Shown in pieces: positions 36,182 through 44,836 of a stretch of DNA of 64,000 nucleotides. Both the position numbers and the translations under genes were made by a program. The stretch's first letter is position 1. Every line of letters starts with the position of its first letter. Under the pieces are notes generated by a model. That model was not told where the DNA came from. It made no database searches and saw nothing but the letters and a program-made list of their open reading frames with translations. Source of the DNA: Pseudoroseicyclus_A sp041714655 (GTDB lineage Bacteria; Pseudomonadota; Alphaproteobacteria; Rhodobacterales; Rhodobacteraceae); contig NZ_CP168219.1 in assembly GCF_041714655.1 (NCBI RefSeq), positions 2,728,001 to 2,792,000 of the forward strand, read 5' to 3'.

Positions 36182-36450
36182 CGTAGGGTGGGTTTGCAAC
36201 CCACCTTCCGCGCCCGCCGGGGCGAAAGGTTGCCGCGCAGGGCGAGCGCCGGCCCGGGGGTTGGCGCTCCTGCCGGTGCCGCATCGCGCTTTATGGTGCA
36301 ACCTGCCTCCCCGCTCCGAGCTCATGCCCAGCATCACCAGAGCGCCGACCCGCGGGACGGGCCGGCGCTCGCCCTGCGCCGTGCCGGCGCGTACCGGGCG
36401 GGGGTACCGCACAAGCGTCACGCCACGGTGGGTTACAAACCCACCCTACG
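36182..36450. repeat. Inverted REP pair (BIME-like) with inner 22-bp inverted repeat
   Basis: Two near-identical 24-bp elements with a GTAG foot, GTAGGG followed by the palindrome TGGGTT-TGC-AACCCA, lie at 36182-36205 (plus) and 36427-36450 (minus). Inside them, perfect 22-bp arms at 36235-36256 and 36358-36379 are exact reverse complements. The block fills most of the 450-bp gap between the DUF2927 gene and the SPFH gene; 36451-36599 holds only the presumed SPFH promoter. No gene is supported inside. Confidence 0.75.
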
Positions 36451-36599
36451 CACTTCGGCACGTGTCGGTCTCCACCCCGAAAAGGGGGAAAACCTGCCCC
36501 CCTTCCTCCCTTGATCCGCGGGACCTCCGGGGCCAGTCTCTTGCCAAGCCGGCACGGCCCGGTCCACATCAGGCCATTCATCAAGCGAAGGTGACCGCC

Positions 36600-37715
36600 A
36601 TGGGCATTCTCGATTTCCTCTCCGGCCAGTTCATTGACGTCATTCACTGGACCGATGACACCCGCGACACCATGGTCTGGCGCTTCGAGCGCTATGGCCA
36701 CGAGATCAAATACGGCGCCAAGCTGACCGTCCGTGAGGGGCAGGCCGCGGTCTTCGTTCACGAGGGCCAGCTCGCCGATGTCTTCAAGCCCGGGCTCTAC
36801 GAGCTCGAGACGAACAACATGCCGATCATGACCTCGCTCCAGCACTGGAGCCACGGCTTCAAGTCGCCGTTCAAGAGCGAGATCTATTTCGTCAATACCG
36901 CCCGCTTCAACGACCAGAAGTGGGGCACCAAGAACCCGATCATCTGCCGCGACCCCGAATACGGGCCGATCCGCCTGCGTGCCTTCGGCAATTACTCCAT
37001 GCGCGTCACCGATCCGGGCGTGTTCCTGAAGGAGATCGTCGGCACCGACGGCGAGTTCACCACCGACGAGGTCTCCTTCCAGATCCGCAACATCGTGGTG
37101 CAGGAAGCCTCCCGCGTGCTCGCCGCCTCCGGCATCCCGGTGCTCGACATGGCGGCGAACACCGGCGATCTCGGCAAGGTCGTGGCCGAGGCCATCAAGC
37201 CGACGATCGCCGCCTACGGGCTGGTGATCCCGGAATTCTACATCGAGAACATCTCGCTACCGGCCGAGGTCGAGGCGATGCTCGACAAGCGCACCTCGAT
37301 GGGGATCGTCGGCGACATGGGCCGCTACATGCAGTATTCCGCCGCCGAGGCGATGCAGAACCCCGAAAGCGCCGCCGGCTCGGCGATGGGCATGGGCATG
37401 GGCGCCGGGATGGGCATGAACATGGCCGGGCAGGTCGGGCCCTGGGGCGCCGCCCCGCAGCAGCAGCCCGCTGCCGCCCCGCCCGCGCCGCCGCCGCCCC
37501 CGGTGGAGAGCGTCTGGCATATCGCCGAGAACGGCGCGACGGAAGGCCCCTTCTCCCGCGCCACGATGGGCCAGAAGGTGGCCTCGGGCGCGCTCAGCCG
37601 CGACACGCTGGTGTGGACGGCCGGGCAGGATGGCTGGCTGAAGGCCGGCGACGTGCCGGAGCTGGCGCAGCTCTTCACCGTCCATCCCCCGCCGCCCCCG
37701 CCGCCGGGCGCCTGA
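36600..37715 (+). CDS. SPFH-domain protein with C-terminal GYF-like domain
   Basis: The 371-residue product has an N-terminal SPFH-like domain of the virion-core/YdjI type (about 1-240), a Gly/Met-rich linker (MGMGMGAGMGMNM, near 260-280), a Pro stretch, and a GYF_2-like domain (VWHIAENGATEGPFS through LVWTAGQDGWLKAGDV, about 300-350). SPFH proteins form membrane-associated rings; GYF_2 domains bind Pro-rich peptides. It has no membrane helix. The downstream zinc-ribbon membrane protein is a likely partner. The ATG at 36600 begins MGILDFLSGQF, as in homologues. Confidence 0.88.
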   Translation: MGILDFLSGQFIDVIHWTDDTRDTMVWRFERYGHEIKYGAKLTVREGQAAVFVHEGQLADVFKPGLYELETNNMPIMTSLQHWSHGFKSPFKSEIYFVNTARFNDQKWGTKNPIICRDPEYGPIRLRAFGNYSMRVTDPGVFLKEIVGTDGEFTTDEVSFQIRNIVVQEASRVLAASGIPVLDMAANTGDLGKVVAEAIKPTIAAYGLVIPEFYIENISLPAEVEAMLDKRTSMGIVGDMGRYMQYSAAEAMQNPESAAGSAMGMGMGAGMGMNMAGQVGPWGAAPQQQPAAAPPAPPPPPVESVWHIAENGATEGPFSRATMGQKVASGALSRDTLVWTAGQDGWLKAGDVPELAQLFTVHPPPPPPPGA

Positions 37716-37718
37716 GCC

Positions 37719-38045
37719 ATGGCCGCGAGCCTGACCGGCCGGTGCGACTGCGGGGCGGTGACCATCACCGTCCCGTCCCTGCCCGACGAGATCAACGCCT
37801 GCCCCTGCGACTATTGCCGCCGGGCGGGCGCGCGCTGGGGCTATTACAAGGCCGGGAGCGCCGGCATCTCCGGCGAGACGGCGACCTACCGCCGCGCGGC
37901 GAAGGTGGCCGATTTCCACCGCTGCCCGACCTGCGGCATCCTCACCCATTGGGACGGCAACGGCGTGACCCCGCATATGGGCGTCAACATGAGCAATTTC
38001 GATCAGGAGGCCCTGAGCGGCATTCCGGTCGTCGAAGATCCTTGA
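37719..38045 (+). CDS. GFA-family (glutathione-dependent formaldehyde-activating-like) zinc protein
   Basis: The 108-residue product has the GFA/CENP-V zinc-binding cysteines C9, C11, C28, C30, C33, C69 and C72 in RCDCGAV, CPCDYC and CPTCG. Most family members are uncharacterised and not formaldehyde enzymes. It starts 3 nt after the SPFH stop, so it is in the same operon. Confidence 0.88.
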   Translation: MAASLTGRCDCGAVTITVPSLPDEINACPCDYCRRAGARWGYYKAGSAGISGETATYRRAAKVADFHRCPTCGILTHWDGNGVTPHMGVNMSNFDQEALSGIPVVEDP

Positions 38046-38070
38046 CCCTTTTCAACCAGAGCCCCTTTTC

Positions 38071-39201
38071 ATGACCGATTTCGACGGTGCCGCGCCGCCC
38101 CCCGCCCCGGAAGAGGAATTCCGGTTCCCCTGCAACGAATGCGGCGCCAACATGCGCTTCGAGCCCGGCACCGGCCGGCTGATCTGCGATCATTGCGGCA
38201 ATGTGGCCGAGCTCGAGGGCGGCGTGGATGACGCCGCCGAGGCGCTGAAGGAGAACGATTTCGAGGCGGCGCTCTCCGCCGGCGTCCCCGCCGCCGAGAT
38301 GGAGGAGGTGCGCGTCACGCCCTGCCCCAATTGCGGCGCCCGCATCGAGTTCACCGGCGCGGATCACGCCACCGAATGCCCCTTCTGCGCCACGCCGGTG
38401 GTCGCCGATACCGGCACCCAGCGGCAGATCAAGCCGGCGGGCGTCCTGCCCTTCGTGCTGTCGGAATCCGAGGCGCGGGCGGCGATGACCAAGTGGCTCG
38501 GGCGGCTCTGGTTCGCCCCGAACGGCCTCAAGGACTACGCGCGCAAGGGCCGCAAGCTCTCCGGCCTCTATACGCCCTACTGGACCTATGACGCGGATAC
38601 GAAGTCGAAATACGTCGGCATGCGGGGCGTCTATTACTACGTCACCAAGACCGTGATGCGCGACGGCAAGCCGACGCAGGTCCGCGAGCGGCGCACGCGC
38701 TGGACGCCGAAATCCGGCCGTGTGGCGCGCTGGTTCGACGATGTGCTCGTCCTCGCCTCGCATTCGCTGCCGAAGCGCTACACCGATGCGCTCGAGCCCT
38801 GGGACCTGACGAAGCTCGCGCCCTATCGGCCCGACTTCCTCGCCGGCTTCACCGCCGAGGGCTATCAGGTCGAGCTCGACAAGGGCTATGAGGAGGCGCG
38901 CCAGATCATGGACCGCCAGATCCTCCGCGACGTGCGCGCCGATATCGGCGGCGACGAGCAGCGGGTCATGAATGTCTCCACCCAGGTCTCGGATGTGACC
39001 TACAAGCATATCCTGCTGCCGGTCTGGATGGCGGCCTACAAGTTCAAGGGCAAGAGCTACCGCTTCGTGGTCAACGGGCAATCCGGCGAGGTCCAGGGCG
39101 AGCGGCCCTACAGCGCCATCAAGATCGCCATCGCCGTCATCCTCGGCCTCATCGTCGCGGGCGGCGTCGCCTATGTGGCCTATCTGCAGAACGGCGGCTG
39201 A
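38071..39201 (+). CDS. Double zinc-ribbon membrane-anchored protein
   Basis: The 376-residue product has two zinc ribbons (C21/C24/C39/C42 and C85/C88/C103/C106) of the TFIIB/primosomal N' look-alike type, a conserved middle domain rich in Tyr/Trp (LYTPYWTYDADTKSKY), and one C-terminal membrane helix (about 350-371). Proteins of this type are often encoded beside SPFH/YdjI genes, as here. Function is unknown; the operon suggests a membrane-associated assembly. Confidence 0.82.
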   Translation: MTDFDGAAPPPAPEEEFRFPCNECGANMRFEPGTGRLICDHCGNVAELEGGVDDAAEALKENDFEAALSAGVPAAEMEEVRVTPCPNCGARIEFTGADHATECPFCATPVVADTGTQRQIKPAGVLPFVLSESEARAAMTKWLGRLWFAPNGLKDYARKGRKLSGLYTPYWTYDADTKSKYVGMRGVYYYVTKTVMRDGKPTQVRERRTRWTPKSGRVARWFDDVLVLASHSLPKRYTDALEPWDLTKLAPYRPDFLAGFTAEGYQVELDKGYEEARQIMDRQILRDVRADIGGDEQRVMNVSTQVSDVTYKHILLPVWMAAYKFKGKSYRFVVNGQSGEVQGERPYSAIKIAIAVILGLIVAGGVAYVAYLQNGG

Positions 39202-39611
39202 TGCGGGCGCTCTTGCCGCTCCTCCTGCTGGCCGGCCCCGCCGGTGCGGAGCCTCTGGTCACCGGCGGCCACCTCACCCTACCCTACCCGGGCGCCCCCT
39301 CCGCCGCCGCCTATGTGAGCCTCGCCAACCCCGGCGGGCCGGACGATGCGCTCACCGGGGCCTCGAGCCCGCTCGCGGCGGAGGCCATGCTGCATGAGAG
39401 CGTCGAGGCCGAGGGGATGATGCGGATGGAGCCGGTCGGCGCCCTGCCCCTCCCTGCAGATGGCGCGATCGTGATGGCGCCGGGGGGCCTGCATCTGATG
39501 CTGATGGGGCTGGAGCCGATGGACGAGGGGGATCTCCTCTCCCTCACGCTGAGCTTCGAGAGCGGCGCGACGCTGGCGCTCGAGCTGCCGCTCAGCCTGC
39601 CCGGCGGCTAG
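39201..39611 (+). CDS. Periplasmic copper chaperone PCu(A)C
   Basis: The 136-residue product has a signal peptide (1-16) and the PCu(A)C domain, with copper ligands in MLHESVEAEGMMRM and GGLHLMLMGL. PCu(A)C delivers Cu(I) to the CuA site of cytochrome oxidase. Its start overlaps the previous stop (TGATG), so it is the last gene of the SPFH operon. It shares its stop, CTAG, with the converging gene. Confidence 0.93.
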   Translation: MRALLPLLLLAGPAGAEPLVTGGHLTLPYPGAPSAAAYVSLANPGGPDDALTGASSPLAAEAMLHESVEAEGMMRMEPVGALPLPADGAIVMAPGGLHLMLMGLEPMDEGDLLSLTLSFESGATLALELPLSLPGG

Positions 39612-39907
39612 CCGCAGGCGCGCTCCGCCGCGGTGGCGAAGGCCCGGTAGCGGCGCCAGAAATCTTCCATCGCGGGAGTATCGGCCGTCCGGGCCTCCTG
39701 CGCGAGATGGGGATCCTCAAAGAAGGTCGCGGCGCGGCGTTGGTCGCTGTTCGACAGGCTCTGGTCGGCCACCCGCTGCACGCAGGAACACAGCGCCGGA
39801 TTTGCCGCCGACCGCCCGCCTGCCATGCAGGCATTTGCAACATCGCCCGACACCCGGGCACAGCTCGCTAGGGCGAAAAACGCCGCCGCAATCATCAATG
39901 GACGCAT
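39608..39907 (-). CDS. Small exported lipoprotein-like protein, cysteine-rich
   Basis: The 99-residue product starts MRPLMIAAAFFALASC, a lipoprotein signal with lipid cysteine at position 16. The mature part has four or five cysteines (ACMAGG, LCSCVQ, RACG) and is helical (SDQRRAATFFEDPH). I do not know the family; similar short lipoproteins occur in Rhodobacteraceae. It overlaps the PCu(A)C stop by 4 nt in convergent orientation. Confidence 0.75.
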   Translation of the reverse strand: MRPLMIAAAFFALASCARVSGDVANACMAGGRSAANPALCSCVQRVADQSLSNSDQRRAATFFEDPHLAQEARTADTPAMEDFWRRYRAFATAAERACG

Positions 39908-40064
39908 GGTCTGCCTGTCTCCTGCCTTGCGCGCATCATGCGGCAAATGCGCCTTCGGCGCAATCTCCGGGCGCGCTCGCGATCGGCCGTTTCAGGCTCA
40001 CCTGCTCTCGCAATATTCCTGTGATCTTGGCATGATTGAAGGCGCGGATGACGACGGAGGCTTC

Positions 40065-40979
40065 ATGAAAATCGGCGCGAACGGCAGCAGGGACTGGCTG
40101 GAGGCAGAGCTCGCCGACAGTCTCGACGAAGAGATCGAGATGGAGCTGGAGGATTCGATCCTCAGCCAGGAGATCGCGGCCATCTACGACCGCGCCCATC
40201 CCGACGCCCTCTCGCGCCCCGCCTATCTGCAGGCGCTCCTGAAGCTCCAGGCCGAGCTGATCCGCCTGCAGGACTGGGTGGTCCACACGGGCGAGAAGGT
40301 CGTGGTGCTCTTCGAGGGCCGCGACAGCGCCGGCAAGGGCGGCGTCATCAAGCGGATCACGCAGCGGCTCAACCCGCGCGTCGTGCGCGTCGTGGCCCTG
40401 CCGGCGCCGAACGACCGCGAGAAGACGCAATGGTATTTCCAGCGCTACACGCCGCATCTGCCGGCGGGCGGCGAGATCGTGCTCTTCGACCGGAGCTGGT
40501 ACAACCGCGCCGGCGTTGAGCGGGTCATGGGCTTCGCCGACGAGCGGCAGGTCGACGAGTTCTTCCGCGACGTGCCGGATTTCGAGCGGATGCTCGTGCG
40601 CTCCGGCATCCGGCTGGTGAAATACTGGTTTTCCATCACCGACGAGGAGCAGCAGATGCGCTTCCTCATGCGCATCCACGACCCGCTCAAGCAGTGGAAG
40701 CTGAGCCCGATGGATCTGCAGAGCCGGGTCCGCTGGGAGCAGTATACCAAGGCGAAGGAAGAGATGTTCCGCTCCACGAACATCCCCGAGGCGCCGTGGT
40801 ACATCGTCGAGGGCAACGACAAGAAGCGGGCGCGGCTCAACTGCATCGACCACCTCCTGTCACTCATCCCCTACGGCGACGTGCCGCATGAAGAGGTGAC
40901 GCTGCCCGAGCGCATCTACAATCAGGACTACGAGCGTGCGGTACTGCCGCGCGAGCTCTACGTGCCGTCGAAATACTAG
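40065..40979 (+). CDS. ppk2: Polyphosphate kinase 2 (PPK2)
   Basis: The 304-residue product is a single-domain PPK2 kinase with Walker A GRDSAGKGG (85-93), the lid region, and Walker B FDRSWYNRAGVERVMGF (141-157). PPK2 enzymes phosphorylate ADP/GDP from polyphosphate or the reverse; this length fits class I. The ATG at 40065 has GGAGG 4 nt upstream; an ATG at 40032 adds 11 residues and is an alternative start. Confidence 0.95.
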   Translation: MKIGANGSRDWLEAELADSLDEEIEMELEDSILSQEIAAIYDRAHPDALSRPAYLQALLKLQAELIRLQDWVVHTGEKVVVLFEGRDSAGKGGVIKRITQRLNPRVVRVVALPAPNDREKTQWYFQRYTPHLPAGGEIVLFDRSWYNRAGVERVMGFADERQVDEFFRDVPDFERMLVRSGIRLVKYWFSITDEEQQMRFLMRIHDPLKQWKLSPMDLQSRVRWEQYTKAKEEMFRSTNIPEAPWYIVEGNDKKRARLNCIDHLLSLIPYGDVPHEEVTLPERIYNQDYERAVLPRELYVPSKY

Positions 40980-41016
40980 CCCCGGGGGCGGGGCCGGAGC
41001 TGGCGCCGGAGCGCGT

Positions 41017-41038
41017 CGCGGGGCCGTTCAGCCCCGCG
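41017..41038. terminator. GC hairpin between ppk2 and doc
   Basis: A perfect 8-bp stem (CGCGGGGC / GCCCCGCG) with loop CGTTCA lies between the converging ppk2 and doc genes and overlaps the last doc codons. There is no T-run on either side, so terminator function is uncertain. Confidence 0.35.
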
Positions 41039-41411
41039 TCGCCCGGGCGCGAAGCCGCTCTGCGAGCTCCACTTCGTCGATGCGCCCCTGCGCCACCTCG
41101 ATGATGAGCGGGCCGATCCAGGCGGTTTCCCACTCCCCCTCCAGCCCGTTCAGCGCGAGGACGGCGTTCATCGCGCGAAAGGCGGTGCGCTTGTTGCCAT
41201 CGTTGAAGCAATGGCCGGTCGAGACGGCCACGGCCGTCGCGGCGGCGAGGTCGTAGCCGTCGGCGATCATGCCGTAGGAGAGGCGGGTTTCCACCCGGAA
41301 GAGCGCGCCCTCCAGCGACTTGTCCCTCGCCAGCCCCGGCAGCTCGCCGGGATTGAGGACCGCGTCATGGATGGCAACGACAAGCTCCGGGGTCAGCGTG
41401 ACCCAGCTCAT
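41028..41411 (-). CDS. doc: Doc-type toxin (Fic fold)
   Basis: The 127-residue product has the Doc/Fic active-site motif HCFNDGNKRT (67-76). Phage P1 Doc phosphorylates EF-Tu and blocks translation. The Fic glycine pair is altered as in Doc (NKRT), which favours phosphorylation over AMPylation. Its ATG overlaps the antitoxin stop (ATGA), the standard antitoxin-first order. Confidence 0.92.
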   Translation of the reverse strand: MSWVTLTPELVVAIHDAVLNPGELPGLARDKSLEGALFRVETRLSYGMIADGYDLAAATAVAVSTGHCFNDGNKRTAFRAMNAVLALNGLEGEWETAWIGPLIIEVAQGRIDEVELAERLRARATRG

Positions 41412-41662
41412 TTGTCCCGCAGATACTCGAGCACGGGCTGGGCGCGCTCACGGCTCTCTTCCAGGTGCGCCATCACCTCGTCCATCGTCGCCGGCCGGCT
41501 GTCGCCCTCGTCCAGCGTCGCCTCGGCGGGGACGAAATAACCCACGAGCTTGGAATTCCTGAGCACCGCCACGGGCTTGCCATGGGCGCGGTCGAGCACC
41601 TTCTGCGGGTCGCGCATCTCGGTCATCGTGGCGATCTGGTTGGTGAGCAGGCGGGTCATCAT
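41408..41662 (-). CDS. phd: Phd/YefM-like antitoxin
   Basis: The 84-residue product has an N-terminal DNA-binding antitoxin domain (IATMTEMRDPQKVLDRAHGKPVAVLRN reads as the Phd/YefM fold) and an acidic C-terminal helix that should wrap the toxin. Two adjacent ATGs (41662 and 41659) are possible starts; GGAG lies 5-8 nt upstream. An inverted repeat at 41672-41686 is a likely autoregulatory site. Confidence 0.85.
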   Translation of the reverse strand: MMTRLLTNQIATMTEMRDPQKVLDRAHGKPVAVLRNSKLVGYFVPAEATLDEGDSRPATMDEVMAHLEESRERAQPVLEYLRDK

Positions 41663-41671
41663 CGGCACTCC

Positions 41672-41686
41672 ATTGGCTACTCCAAT
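41672..41686. promoter_or_regulatory. Candidate Phd operator
   Basis: ATTGG-CTACT-CCAAT is a 5-bp inverted repeat centred 17 bp upstream of the antitoxin start. Phd-family antitoxins repress their own promoter by binding such palindromes, so this is a reasonable candidate. Confidence 0.45.
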
Positions 41687-41792
41687 ATGCACCCTACCAC
41701 GCAATCCTTTCAAGAGCCTTAATACCGCCCCCCGACCCCGCCCCATCCGCGCCCGATTGACGAAAGGCCCGGCTGGCCTCATATCGGCGCGC

Positions 41793-43592
41793 ATGACCGA
41801 GCTCGCCCAGATCCGCAACTTCTCCATCGTCGCCCATATCGACCACGGGAAATCCACCCTGGCCGACCGGCTGATCCAGCTCACCGGCACCGTCGCCGAG
41901 CGGGACATGAAGGCCCAGCTGCTCGACGCGATGGATATCGAGCGCGAGCGCGGCATCACCATCAAGGCGAACTCCGTGCGGATCGAGTATCCGGCGAAGG
42001 ACGGCAAGACCTACATCCTCAACCTCATCGACACGCCCGGCCACGTCGACTTCGCCTATGAGGTCTCGCGGTCGATGCAGGCGGTCGAGGGCTCGCTGCT
42101 GGTCGTCGATGCCACCCAGGGCGTCGAGGCGCAGACGCTCGCGAACGTCTATCAAGCCATCGACGCCGATCACGAGATCGTCCCGGTGCTCAACAAGATC
42201 GACCTCCCCGCCGCCGAGCCGGACCGGGTAAAGGAGCAGATCGAGGATGTGATCGGCATCGAGGCGCATGATGCGGTGCTCATCTCGGCCAAGACCGGGA
42301 TCGGCATTCCCGACGTGCTGGAGGCCATCGTCACGCGCCTCCCCGCCCCCAAGGGCACGCGCGACGCGCCGCTCAAGGCCATGCTCGTCGATAGCTGGTA
42401 CGACAGCTACCTCGGCGTCGTCGTCCTCATCCGCGTGATGGATGGCGTGATCCGCAAGGGCGACACGATCCGCATGATGAAGACCGCCGCGACCTACAAG
42501 CTCGACACGCTCGCCGTGCTCAAGCCGCAGATGGTGCAGATCGACGAGCTCGGCCCCGGCGAGATCGGCGTCTTCACCGCCTCGATCAAGCAGGTCCGCG
42601 ACACCCGCGTCGGCGACACGATCACCCATGAGAAGAAGCAGACAGCGAAGGCCCTGCCCGGCTTCAAGCCCTCCGTCCCCGTGGTGTTCTGCGGCCTCTT
42701 CCCGGTCGATGCCAACGATTTCGACGACCTGCGCGACGCGATGGAAAAGCTGGCGCTCAACGACGCCTCGTTCTCCTTCGAGATGGAGACCTCCGCCGCC
42801 CTCGGCTTCGGCTTCCGCTGCGGCTTCCTCGGGCTCCTGCATCTGGAGGTCGTGCGCGACCGGCTGGAGCGGGAGTACGACCTCGACCTGATCACCACGG
42901 CGCCCTCGGTGGTCTACAAGATCCACATGAAGGACGGCGCGGTGGACGACCTCCACAACCCCGCCGACATGCCCGACCTGACGCTGGTCGACCATATCGA
43001 GGAGCCGCGGATCAAGGCGACGATCCTCGTGCCGGACGAGTATCTCGGCGACGTCCTCAAGCTCTGCCAGGACCGCCGCGGCATCCAGCTCGACCTCACC
43101 TATGCCGGCCCCCGCGCGATGGTGGTCTATGACCTGCCTCTGAACGAGGTGGTCTTCGACTTCTACGACCGTTTGAAGAGCGTCACGAAGGGTTATGCGA
43201 GTTTCGATTACCAGATCACCGGCTATCGCGAGGACAACCTCGTGAAGATGCAGGTGCTGGTGAATGACGAGCCAGTGGATGCCCTGTCCATGATGGTGCA
43301 CCGCGACCGCGCGGAGATGCGCGGCCGGGCGATGGTGGAGAAGCTGAAGGAGCTGATCCCGCGCCACATGTTCAAGATCCCGATCCAGGCGGCCATCGGC
43401 GGCAAGGTCATTGCGCGGGAGACGCTGAGCGCGCTACGCAAGGACGTGACGGCGAAATGCTACGGCGGCGATGCGACGCGGAAGCGCAAGCTCCTCGACA
43501 AGCAGAAGGCCGGCAAGAAGAAGATGCGCCAGTTCGGGAAGGTCGAGATCCCGCAGGAGGCGTTCATCTCGGCGTTGAAGATGGATGGGTGA
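41793..43592 (+). CDS. lepA: Translation factor LepA (EF4)
   Basis: The 599-residue GTPase has G1 AHIDHGKST, G3 DTPGHVDF, G4 NKIDLP, domains II-IV as in EF-G, and the LepA-specific C-terminal domain. LepA acts in translation initiation and elongation quality. The ATG at 41793 begins MTELAQIRNFSIVAHID. The C-terminus (EAFISALKMDG) looks complete, so the foreign gene that follows has not truncated it. Confidence 0.98.
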   Translation: MTELAQIRNFSIVAHIDHGKSTLADRLIQLTGTVAERDMKAQLLDAMDIERERGITIKANSVRIEYPAKDGKTYILNLIDTPGHVDFAYEVSRSMQAVEGSLLVVDATQGVEAQTLANVYQAIDADHEIVPVLNKIDLPAAEPDRVKEQIEDVIGIEAHDAVLISAKTGIGIPDVLEAIVTRLPAPKGTRDAPLKAMLVDSWYDSYLGVVVLIRVMDGVIRKGDTIRMMKTAATYKLDTLAVLKPQMVQIDELGPGEIGVFTASIKQVRDTRVGDTITHEKKQTAKALPGFKPSVPVVFCGLFPVDANDFDDLRDAMEKLALNDASFSFEMETSAALGFGFRCGFLGLLHLEVVRDRLEREYDLDLITTAPSVVYKIHMKDGAVDDLHNPADMPDLTLVDHIEEPRIKATILVPDEYLGDVLKLCQDRRGIQLDLTYAGPRAMVVYDLPLNEVVFDFYDRLKSVTKGYASFDYQITGYREDNLVKMQVLVNDEPVDALSMMVHRDRAEMRGRAMVEKLKELIPRHMFKIPIQAAIGGKVIARETLSALRKDVTAKCYGGDATRKRKLLDKQKAGKKKMRQFGKVEIPQEAFISALKMDG

Positions 43593-44836
43593 TGTTTAAC
43601 TTGACTCCTAAACCCGAAGAAGTTTTTACCCCCAAAGCGCCCACTATCAATGAAAAGATGTATGTGGACCGCTCCGAATTAGAGAACAGGCTCAAAGAGC
43701 TGATTTCCGGATCGAAACACATAATCGTTCATGGCGAAAGCGGAAATGGAAAGACTTGGCTATACAAGAACGTATTTTCGGAGACCAAAACGCCTTACTC
43801 AGTCGTAAATCTGGGGAACGCCTCCAGACTGGGCTCGATTTCAGCCGCAATCACCGAGAAAATTAATCGAAGCAAGGGAGATGATAGAGTCCTCTCTCAG
43901 ATAGTAGTAAGCGGCGGCGTCGAGTTTTTGCCCGGCGGCGTGGGACTCAAGGGCGCAAAGGAATGGCTCTATGAGGCTGTAGAGAGAGAGCCGTATGACG
44001 CGATGATGCGCCTTATCCGCTCTTCCGAAAAGTCGAAGAAAGGGATATTGGTACTCGACAACTTCGAAACCATTCTCCAGAACGCCGCTCTTGTCAAAGA
44101 GCTCGCTGATATGATCATATTGCTTGATGACGACGACTACGCAGAGCATGACGTGAAGCTATGCATTGTCGGCGTGCCGACTAATATCCGCGACTACCTT
44201 TCGACCGCCAATGCAAGTCAAAGTCTTGCAAATCGCCTCTCCGAACTGCCCGAAGTTGCAAGAATGAGCGTCGATGAAGCTCGATCCCTGCTCACACGGG
44301 GCCTCAGAGATCTTCTCAAGATCAATATCTCAGATTCAGTCATTGATGACATTAGCTGGTCCACTGACAGGATTGCTCAATACTTGCATGAACTTGGACT
44401 CGAGGTCGCTCGGGTAGCGCTTAGGAACGACGCTACTGCTGAGGGTGAAGAGTTTCGCATGGCGGAAGAACTGTGGTTCAACCAGAATTTCTCAGCAGCA
44501 CGAGAGACTCTTGAACAGAACTTGAATGCTCGCGAAACAAAGCGAGGTCGCAGAAATCAAGTCATCTACTCTCTAGGAATTATCCAGATTGAGGACTTTA
44601 AGTATACGGATGTTGAGAAGCTCGTGCGGAAAGAGTTTCCCCAGTCAACGCAAGGAATTACTCTCAACGTCACACAAAGACTGGGAGAACTCGAAGGCGG
44701 CACACATCCCATGATTAAAAGAATTCCGCGAGGCGATGCATATCGAGTAATTGATCCAAAGATAAAAATTGCGGCTCGGGTCATGCTTCAAAAGGTGGAC
44801 GGTCGTGTGGAGCGCTCTAGCAACTATCGAGGCTGA
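43592..44836 (+). CDS. AT-rich AAA-type P-loop ATPase, probably horizontally acquired
   Basis: The 414-residue product has Walker A HGESGNGKT (about 47-55), Walker B KGILVLDNFET (D156) and a sensor-1-like stretch LCIVGVPTN (191-198), followed by a C-terminal region that looks like a winged helix (about 335-400). This is the plan of Orc1/TniB-like or STAND-like DNA-binding ATPases. I do not recognise the exact family. The gene is about 45-50% GC by eye with ATA, TTA and AGA codons, against nearly 70% on both sides. Its ATG overlaps the lepA stop (TGATG). No nuclease, transposase or effector gene accompanies it. The role may be in defence or mobile-element biology, but that is speculation. Confidence 0.8.
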   Translation: MFNLTPKPEEVFTPKAPTINEKMYVDRSELENRLKELISGSKHIIVHGESGNGKTWLYKNVFSETKTPYSVVNLGNASRLGSISAAITEKINRSKGDDRVLSQIVVSGGVEFLPGGVGLKGAKEWLYEAVEREPYDAMMRLIRSSEKSKKGILVLDNFETILQNAALVKELADMIILLDDDDYAEHDVKLCIVGVPTNIRDYLSTANASQSLANRLSELPEVARMSVDEARSLLTRGLRDLLKINISDSVIDDISWSTDRIAQYLHELGLEVARVALRNDATAEGEEFRMAEELWFNQNFSAARETLEQNLNARETKRGRRNQVIYSLGIIQIEDFKYTDVEKLVRKEFPQSTQGITLNVTQRLGELEGGTHPMIKRIPRGDAYRVIDPKIKIAARVMLQKVDGRVERSSNYRG

